Source: Pseudomonadota bacterium (lineage in GTDB: Bacteria > Pseudomonadota > Gammaproteobacteria > Burkholderiales > Methylophilaceae). Taken from it: a stretch of 64,000 nucleotides of DNA. The notes under the pieces are model-generated. The model ran no database searches. It saw only the letters and a list, made by a program, of their open reading frames with translations, and was not told the origin of the DNA. Every line of letters starts with the position of its first letter. Within the stretch, counting starts at the first letter, position 1. Both the position numbers and the translations under genes were made by a program. The DNA is taken from NCBI GenBank assembly GCA_029782295.1, contig JAKOVB010000053.1, positions 1 to 64,000 of the forward strand, written 5' to 3'. This document shows, piece after piece, positions 58,280 to 64,000 of this stretch.

Positions 58280-58972
58280 TCGCCGTAAATCTTGAGGTTT
58301 GATGCGCCCATCGTGCAAGGCGCTGGCGATCAGTACACCCTTGGCACCGATGGATTCAAGTTGCTCGATGTCATCCATATGCCTCACTCCGCCAGCGGCA
58401 ATGACGTTATGCGTTGGCGCCTGAAGGCATAGCTTCCTGATCCGATCGAAATCTGGCCCTTGCATGCTGCCGACGAATGGGAGCGACATTGCAATGACCG
58501 TATCAGGCCATTTTTCGGTTTGACTCTGTAGAAGCGCCGGCCCGATGAATCCGTTTGGACCTTCATCCAGGGAGAGTATGAGTTCTTCCCTGCCGGAAGC
58601 CGCGGCGAGGTGACAATAGGCATCCATGGAGCAGAGATTTTCACTCCCGACGACGACGCGCAGCCCGTATCCTGACCAGTTGTGGTATTGCACGGCCGCG
58701 CTGATGCCTGCGTCCAGCCAAATTTCCACTTCGGGATGAGCGTGGCGGATGCGGGCAATGATGTCGCGATGCTGCCCGCGCTGTTGTATTGCATCCAGAT
58801 CGGCGATGTAGAGTCGTTTGAATGGGTATAATCGCAGAATGGCCGCAATGATGCTGAGCGGCTCGCTCCCAGCACACAGCGATGATTGGATAGGGCGGTA
58901 TGCATGACGCTCCCCGCGTTTGGCATGCACAACCTGACCCTGCAACAGGTCGATGACCGGAATGATATCCAC
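58277..58972 (-). CDS. HisA/HisF-related protein of C1-cofactor clusters
   Basis: A 231-residue (beta/alpha)8 protein of the hisAF-related family that occurs in methanogens and H4MPT methylotrophs. It starts at GTG with DIIPVIDLLQGQVVHA, keeping the first catalytic Asp of HisA, and has a second Asp in LILSLDEGPN. GVRHMDDIEQLESIGAKGVLIASALH resembles the phosphate-binding end. Because histidine genes are absent here, a role in methylofuran or H4MPT synthesis is inferred. It abuts the divergent MfnD-like gene with essentially no intergenic space. Confidence 0.82.
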   Translation of the reverse strand: MDIIPVIDLLQGQVVHAKRGERHAYRPIQSSLCAGSEPLSIIAAILRLYPFKRLYIADLDAIQQRGQHRDIIARIRHAHPEVEIWLDAGISAAVQYHNWSGYGLRVVVGSENLCSMDAYCHLAAASGREELILSLDEGPNGFIGPALLQSQTEKWPDTVIAMSLPFVGSMQGPDFDRIRKLCLQAPTHNVIAAGGVRHMDDIEQLESIGAKGVLIASALHDGRIKPQDLRR

Positions 58973-59965
58973 TTGAAGATTTTTGTATTTGAATTTGTAA
59001 CAGGTGGTGGATTATATCGTGAGCCTTTGCCGGAGGGTCTTGCTCACGAAGGTGATTTGATGTTGCGGACCCTCGTTCAGGACCTGTCCGAGGTTCCTGG
59101 TGTCACGCTGACCACGTCCCGCGATGCTCGAATGGCTCCCATTTCATTGCCGATTGAATGTGTCGCTGTGACACCGGAGGTCGGTTACCTGAACATTTTC
59201 AAGTCGTTGCTGCATCAATCCGATGCGGTCTGGCTGATTGCGCCTGAGACCGGCGGTATCCTGACAGCCCTTGCGCAACTGGTTGTAGCGTCAGGCAAAC
59301 GATTGCTCGGGTGCGATCCGGAGATCGCGGCCATGACTTCCAGCAAGTCCCGCACGGCCGATTTCCTGAAGCAGGCTGGGGTAGACGTTATCCCGGTGCT
59401 GGCACTTCGGGATATCGACGTCTCCGCGGTTGGAGACTGGGTCGCCAAGCCGGATGATGGTGCTGGATGCGAAGATACCTGGAGGTTTCGTGAAGTTGCA
59501 TTCCTGCGGGAGTGGATGGCACAGGGTAACCGAACGCGAACCCATGTGGTCCAGCCTTACCAGTCCGGCGAGGCGGCGAGCCTTTCGATGCTTTGCCGTC
59601 AGGGGCATGCGTGGTTGCTGAGTTGCAATCGCCAGAAGATCAGCGTTATCGAGAATCGTTTCTTGTATGGGGGAAGCATCCTCAACGCCAAGGCGGATCG
59701 CTGGCATGCTTTCGAGCACCTTGCGCAGCAGATTGCCGAGGCGATGCCTGGACTTGCCGGCTATGTGGGTGTCGATCTGATGGTGGACGGTGACCGTCTG
59801 GTCGTCGTGGAAATCAATCCGCGCCTGACAACCTCCTATGTGGGTCTGCGTGAGGCGACCGGCTGCAATCCGGCCCGGATGGTTCTGGACCTGTTCTATA
59901 ATGAAACTTTTGAGCTACCTAGGACGATGGCGCGCAACATCGTGAACATTTCCCTGCATGAATAA
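58973..59965 (+). CDS. ATP-grasp ligase, MfnD-like
   Basis: About 330 residues from TTG 58973 (KIFVFEFVTGGGLYREPLPEG is the natural N-terminus); in-frame ATGs at 58904 or 58925 would overlap the divergent gene. The ATP-grasp end VVVEINPRLTTSYVGLREATG is clear. By context (beside MfnF- and MfnE-like genes) it probably corresponds to MfnD, the tyramine-glutamate ligase of methanofuran synthesis. Substrate is inferred. Confidence 0.84.
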   Translation: MKIFVFEFVTGGGLYREPLPEGLAHEGDLMLRTLVQDLSEVPGVTLTTSRDARMAPISLPIECVAVTPEVGYLNIFKSLLHQSDAVWLIAPETGGILTALAQLVVASGKRLLGCDPEIAAMTSSKSRTADFLKQAGVDVIPVLALRDIDVSAVGDWVAKPDDGAGCEDTWRFREVAFLREWMAQGNRTRTHVVQPYQSGEAASLSMLCRQGHAWLLSCNRQKISVIENRFLYGGSILNAKADRWHAFEHLAQQIAEAMPGLAGYVGVDLMVDGDRLVVVEINPRLTTSYVGLREATGCNPARMVLDLFYNETFELPRTMARNIVNISLHE

Positions 59966-61016
59966 CCGCACCAAGATCCTCGGATGGGACCTGGGCGGTG
60001 CACATCTCAAAGCCGTGCTGGTCGATGCGCAGGGGGTAGCCCTGCACGCCGTGCAGTTGCCTTGCCCGTTATGGCGAGGGCTGGAGTTTTTGCAACACGC
60101 GATTTCAGAAGTTCTCGAGGAGGTCGAAGTTGCAGAGGTACGTCATGCGGTAACCATGACTGGTGAACTGGCGGATATCTTCTTCAGTCGTGCCGAAGGG
60201 GTACGTCAACTCTCCCGCCTGATGTTCCAGCGCTTCGGCAGCGATGCCGTGCGCGTCTATGCGGGCCCTGAAGGTTTTGTCGACGAGGCCTCAGTTGAAC
60301 GGCATCTGGCTTCGATCGCTTCTGCCAACTGGCATGCCAGCGCCAGTTTCCTGGCCAGTGCGGTGGCGGATGGACTATTGATCGATATCGGCAGTACCAC
60401 TACCGATATCATCCCCTTGCAACACGGGGCTCCCCGGTCCATGGCCATGGATGACGCCGGCCGCATGCGTTACGATGAACTGGTATACACCGGCGTAGTG
60501 CGTACCGCCGTCATGGCGGTGACGCGTCGAGTTCCGTTCGATGGTGCCTGGCAGGGCGTTGCCGCGGAGTTGTTTGCCACCATGGCCGATGTTTACCGAT
60601 TGACCGGTGACCTGCCGGAAGGTTGCGATATGGCGGATACGGCTGATGGTGCCGGCAAGTCCATCGAAGAAAGTGCACGCCGTCTCGCCAGAATGGTCGG
60701 GCGGGATCTGGAGGATGCCACTATTGCTGAATGGAGGACCCTGGCCGCGGCGATCAAGTCCCAGCAGATGGCGATGCTGACAGAAGCGGTCGAGCGGCAG
60801 TACTCGCGCGGTCTGCTCGGAGAGCGTTCCGCTGTGATCGGCGCTGGTACCGGTCGATTCCTTGCACGAGAACTGGCCCGGCGCATGGAGCTGCCTTATC
60901 GGGATGCCGCCGAGTTTGTCGAGGCATTGCCGGCAGTTCATGATTGGTCTGTGATTTGCCTCCCGGCCTATGCTGTGGCTCGAGAAGCGATGCGGGAGGG
61001 TGCATGGCGCTCCTGA
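59958..61016 (+). CDS. H4MPT-linked C1 transfer protein, MfnF-like
   Basis: A 352-residue hydantoinase/ASKHA-fold protein of the family annotated as H4MPT-linked C1 transfer pathway protein. The phosphate loops ILGWDLGGAHLKAVLVD and LLIDIGSTTTDIIPLQHG and the late VIGAGTGRFLARELA are visible. In methanogens the homolog MfnF joins tyramine-glutamate to the furan unit of methanofuran. The ATG overlaps the upstream stop by 8 bases. Confidence 0.88.
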   Translation: MNNRTKILGWDLGGAHLKAVLVDAQGVALHAVQLPCPLWRGLEFLQHAISEVLEEVEVAEVRHAVTMTGELADIFFSRAEGVRQLSRLMFQRFGSDAVRVYAGPEGFVDEASVERHLASIASANWHASASFLASAVADGLLIDIGSTTTDIIPLQHGAPRSMAMDDAGRMRYDELVYTGVVRTAVMAVTRRVPFDGAWQGVAAELFATMADVYRLTGDLPEGCDMADTADGAGKSIEESARRLARMVGRDLEDATIAEWRTLAAAIKSQQMAMLTEAVERQYSRGLLGERSAVIGAGTGRFLARELARRMELPYRDAAEFVEALPAVHDWSVICLPAYAVAREAMREGAWRS

Positions 61017-62383
61017 AAGCTTCATTACCTTACCGTAAGGATGCTGCGGTCGTGTTTTCGGCTGTGGCTGACCAGCCATGGGCGATCCTGCTCGAGAGCG
61101 GGGGGGCACCTGGCCTGGATGCACGCTACGATATCCTGGTCGCAGAGCCTTTTATCACGCTGGTGACGCAGGGCGAGGAGACGCTGATTTCCGATCAACA
61201 GGGATCCACGGTGTCCCACGATGATCCATTCCGCTTGCTGAAGCAGATTCTGCAGCGTTACCCTGCAGGGCAGGTCTCAGGCCTGCCGTTTGCCGGCGGC
61301 GCCATGGGATATTTCGCTTACGATCTTTCACGCCGCATCGAAACGCTCCCGAGCCTTGCCGAGGATGCGGAACAACTGCCTTGGATGGCTGTCGGTGTCT
61401 ATGACTGGGCGGTAGTCGTGGATCATGTGTTGCATCAGTGCTGGCTGGTCAGTCATGGCTTCGATCCCGCTACCCTCTCGCAATGGGATCGTCTGGTCGA
61501 CCGTTTCAGCAGGTTATCGACACCTCATCCGGCAGTCTTCGAAGTGACTTCGGACGTGTCATCCAACCTGGATCTTGCTGCCTACGCCACTGCTTTCAGG
61601 CAAGTGCAACGCTATATCCATGACGGTGACTGTTACCAGGTCAATCTGGCGCAGCGTTTCGTTGCGGACGCGGATGGGGATGGCTGGAGTGCGTATTGCC
61701 ACCTGCGGCAGATCAGTCCGGCGCCGTTTGCGGCTTTTCTCAACCTGCCCGGTGCGCAGATACTGTCTGCATCGCCCGAGCGCTTCCTGCACGTCCTGGA
61801 TGGTCGGGTGGAGACCAAGCCGATCAAGGGCACCCGACCCCGGGGAGAGAATCCGCGTCAGGATCTGGCACTGGCAGCCGATTTGCTGGCCAGCCAGAAG
61901 GATCGTGCCGAGAACCTCATGATCGTGGATCTGCTACGGAACGACATCGGGAAGAATTGCGCGGTCGGCTCGGTGCGTGCGGACCGGCTGTTCGAACTGG
62001 AAAGTTTTGCCAATGTGCATCATCTGGTGAGCACGGTCACCGGGACCTTGTCACCCGATCGCGATGCCATTGACCTGCTGCGGGGTTGCTTCCCCGGCGG
62101 CTCGATTACCGGAGCACCCAAGCTGCGGGCCATGGAAATCATCGAGGAACTGGAGCCCAACCGACGTGGCGTCTATTGCGGAGCGATCGGATATCTCGGT
62201 TTTGACGGTAACATGGACACCAATATTGCGATCCGGACGGCCGTGTATTCGAACGGCAAAATCCGCTTCTGGGCCGGTGGTGGTGTCGTGGCAGATTCCG
62301 AAATGGAAAAGGAGTACCGCGAAACCTGGGACAAGGCCTCCAGCATGCTGCAACTGATGGAGCACTTCCATGTGGGTCGTTAA
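61004..62383 (+). CDS. pabB: aminodeoxychorismate synthase component I
   Basis: A 459-residue chorismate-binding enzyme. PIKGTRPRGENP carries the catalytic Lys of PabB; LMIVDLLRNDIGK and GGSITGAPKLRAMEIIEELEP are family signatures. It supplies p-aminobenzoate, a building block of both folate and H4MPT. ATG 61004 follows GGGAGGG and lies 13 bases inside the previous gene. Confidence 0.94.
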   Translation: MALLKASLPYRKDAAVVFSAVADQPWAILLESGGAPGLDARYDILVAEPFITLVTQGEETLISDQQGSTVSHDDPFRLLKQILQRYPAGQVSGLPFAGGAMGYFAYDLSRRIETLPSLAEDAEQLPWMAVGVYDWAVVVDHVLHQCWLVSHGFDPATLSQWDRLVDRFSRLSTPHPAVFEVTSDVSSNLDLAAYATAFRQVQRYIHDGDCYQVNLAQRFVADADGDGWSAYCHLRQISPAPFAAFLNLPGAQILSASPERFLHVLDGRVETKPIKGTRPRGENPRQDLALAADLLASQKDRAENLMIVDLLRNDIGKNCAVGSVRADRLFELESFANVHHLVSTVTGTLSPDRDAIDLLRGCFPGGSITGAPKLRAMEIIEELEPNRRGVYCGAIGYLGFDGNMDTNIAIRTAVYSNGKIRFWAGGGVVADSEMEKEYRETWDKASSMLQLMEHFHVGR

Positions 62384-62975
62384 GCTGGGCGGCAGCCTGC
62401 TAGGCGAGCCGGCCCTGAAGCATTGGCTGAGGATGCTGGTCAGTCAGGGCGATGGCCGCGTCATTATCGTGCCTGGAGGTGGCGTTTTCGCTGACGCAGT
62501 GCGCGAAGCCCAGGCCACAGCCGGCTACGATGATGCGGCAGCTCACCGCATGGCGGTGCTCGCGATGGATCAATATGCCCTGGCCATGAAGTCGCTGGAG
62601 CCTGAGTTGGTGACGGCATCATCCGAACTGGAAATCGCGGAACGATCCTGGCAACACCGAGCAATTCTCTGGATGCCGAGTCTGATGGTGCTGGCAGACG
62701 AAACGATCCCCATGTCCTGGTCAGTGACCTCGGACAGCCTGGCAGCCTGGCTGGCCCGCAAGCTCGACGCAGACCGTCTGGTGCTGGTCAAGCATCGTGG
62801 CATTGAAGAACGCCCCCTGCCTTTGTCGCAACTGGTCAGAGACGAAGTCCTGGATGCCGCTTTTGCGGAATTTGCATCGACGTTGACTTGCCCGATCGAT
62901 CTCCTCGGCATCGAGGATATCGCAACCTTTGATCAGTTGTTGTCCGATGCCCCGGCGCCAGCCAGGGCGAATTGA
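62370..62975 (+). CDS. amino acid kinase family protein, MfnE-like
   Basis: A 201-residue kinase. VVKLGGSLLGEPALKHWL and IIVPGGGVFADAVREAQ are the phosphate-binding signatures of the amino acid kinase fold. In methanogens MfnE phosphorylates aminomethylfuran phosphate to a diphosphate used by MfnF. It overlaps pabB by 14 bases. Confidence 0.87.
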   Translation: MWVVKLGGSLLGEPALKHWLRMLVSQGDGRVIIVPGGGVFADAVREAQATAGYDDAAAHRMAVLAMDQYALAMKSLEPELVTASSELEIAERSWQHRAILWMPSLMVLADETIPMSWSVTSDSLAAWLARKLDADRLVLVKHRGIEERPLPLSQLVRDEVLDAAFAEFASTLTCPIDLLGIEDIATFDQLLSDAPAPARAN

Positions 62976-62986
62976 AGGAGATTCCC

Positions 62987-63370
62987 ATGACTGAGCACTC
63001 GCAGGTCGGTACCTATTCGGAATCCGAAATCCAGAAAAAACTGCAGGCGGAACTTCCTCACTGGTATTACGAGGATGGCTGGATTCGCCGCAAGTACAAG
63101 ACCAGCGGCTGGAAAAGTACCCTGATGGTGGTCAATACCATAGGCCATCTTGCCGAGGCTGCATGGCATCACCCGGACCTGACGGTTTCCTATGCCTTTG
63201 TGATTGTCAAACTGGTCACGCACTCCGCCAAGGGGGTCACCGACAAGGATTTCTTGCTGGCGAAAAAAATCGAGGAAGTGGTGCAGTGGCAGTCAGGATT
63301 GGAGGGGCAGGGCCTGGAGGGCACCCCGAATGACGATCCGCGGTTCAAGTACCTGAAGTACGACCGCTGA
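62987..63370 (+). CDS. 4a-hydroxytetrahydrobiopterin (pterin carbinolamine) dehydratase family protein
   Basis: A 127-residue Pcd/DCoH-fold protein. HLAEAAWHHPDLTVSYAFVIVKL carries the family His pair. The usual role is recycling of pterin carbinolamines; beside pabB and mfn-like genes it probably acts in H4MPT metabolism. ATG 62987 follows GAAGGAGA. It is the last gene of the operon. Confidence 0.88.
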   Translation: MTEHSQVGTYSESEIQKKLQAELPHWYYEDGWIRRKYKTSGWKSTLMVVNTIGHLAEAAWHHPDLTVSYAFVIVKLVTHSAKGVTDKDFLLAKKIEEVVQWQSGLEGQGLEGTPNDDPRFKYLKYDR

Positions 63371-63377
63371 TACGGGT

Positions 63378-64000
63378 TCAGCTGTAATTCCGGTAACTGT
63401 TGCGTCCGGCCTGTTTGGCGCGATACATGGCCTCATCGGCCTGGTTGACCAGTTGTTGCGCCTGCAGTCCATCCCTCGGGTAGAGGCTGATCCCGATACT
63501 GACACCCACCCGGAGTTCCAGCCCATCGATGGTGTAAGGGGTGCCAAGCTGTTCGATCAGCAGGACGGCAACTTTCTCGCCGGCATCCGGACTCGCCAGA
63601 TGCGGAATGATGACGGTGAATTCGTCACCTCCCCGGCGTGATACCGTGTCCGCCTCGCGCAGCAGGGCACGCAACCTGGCCGCGATCGCCTGCAGTAATT
63701 TGTCTCCCATCTCGTGACCATATTGGTCGTTGACAGGCTTGAATTCATCGATGTCGAGGAACAGGACGGCCAGCATGGTGCCGTTGCGCTGCGCGTGGGC
63801 GATCTCCAGCGCCAGCCGGTCGTCGAACATCAAGCGGTTTGGCAACTGGGTCAGGATGTCGTGATGGGCCAGGGCGCTGAGGTGTTCCTCTGTCTTGCGC
63901 TGCTGGGTAATGTCAGTGAGCGTGATGATCGAGACATTGGTGTCATCCATCATGATATGGTCGCGCTCCAGGGTTGCATGGAAGTAGGTCTGGTCGAACT
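63378..64000 (-). CDS. PAS-linked diguanylate cyclase (partial, cut by window edge)
   Basis: The C-terminal about 207 residues are in the window; the reading frame runs through the right edge. A PAS end (TYFHATLERDHIMMDDTN and DITQQRKTEE) precedes a GGDEF domain with RRGGDEFTV and the inhibitory READ five residues earlier. It should synthesise cyclic-di-GMP. It converges on the mfn-like operon. Confidence 0.88.
   Translation of the reverse strand, partial: FDQTYFHATLERDHIMMDDTNVSIITLTDITQQRKTEEHLSALAHHDILTQLPNRLMFDDRLALEIAHAQRNGTMLAVLFLDIDEFKPVNDQYGHEMGDKLLQAIAARLRALLREADTVSRRGGDEFTVIIPHLASPDAGEKVAVLLIEQLGTPYTIDGLELRVGVSIGISLYPRDGLQAQQLVNQADEAMYRAKQAGRNSYRNYS

Overview
The window looks like the chromosome of a methylotrophic proteobacterium that oxidises methanol or a related C1 substrate and assimilates formaldehyde by the ribulose monophosphate (RuMP) cycle. 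The evidence is PQQ biosynthesis (pqqABCDE), a near-complete tetrahydromethanopterin (H4MPT) formaldehyde-oxidation pathway, two formaldehyde-activating enzyme paralogs, and hexulose-phosphate synthase/isomerase with transaldolase. The sulfate-assimilation layout (tauE-like, cysI, DUF934, cysH, cysD, cysN, with a divergent cysB) is typical of Beta- and Gammaproteobacteria. I lean towards a Methylophilaceae-like betaproteobacterium, but the window has no rRNA or methane monooxygenase gene to settle it. No tRNA, rRNA, insertion sequence, prophage or CRISPR array was seen.

Layout. 0-9 kb: a DNA-binding GGDEF/EAL protein, acnB with a small membrane protein, and a coupled acyl-CoA synthetase/MscS-CNB pair. 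9.2-12.6 kb: pqqABCDE with a hairpin after pqqA. 12.6-17 kb: a 1006-residue protein with one unrecognised domain repeated three times, then an MFS exporter. 17-25 kb: an HD-GYP response regulator coupled to a 2280-residue CBS/PAS hybrid kinase. 25-34 kb: ferredoxin fdxA, the sulfate-assimilation operon, cysB, an FNT-family channel and two small exported proteins. 34-42 kb: housekeeping and unknown genes (ABC-F, YbiB-like, YjgR-like ATPase, zinc-ribbon membrane protein, rlmF, a methyltransferase). 42-63.4 kb: the C1 island. 63.4 kb to the end: a GGDEF protein cut by the window edge.

How the island works. Fae condenses formaldehyde with H4MPT, MtdB oxidises methylene- to methenyl-H4MPT, Mch hydrolyses it to formyl-H4MPT, and FhcABCD transfers the formyl group to methylofuran and releases formate. 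Hps and Phi instead fix formaldehyde on ribulose 5-phosphate, and Tal helps regenerate the acceptor. The same stretch holds cofactor-synthesis genes: beta-RFAP synthase, two ATP-grasp ligases and a CitG-like protein around mch, then a HisA/HisF-related protein and an MfnD-, MfnF-, PabB-, MfnE- and Pcd-like operon, probably for methylofuran and H4MPT.

Most promising leads: the triple-repeat protein (12652-15672), the truncated-haemoglobin-like protein without its usual haem-ligating histidine (56324-56839), the zinc-ribbon/HEAGH membrane protein (38953-39675), the winged-helix GGDEF/EAL protein (20-2419), and the HisA/F-related gene head-to-head with the mfn-like operon.
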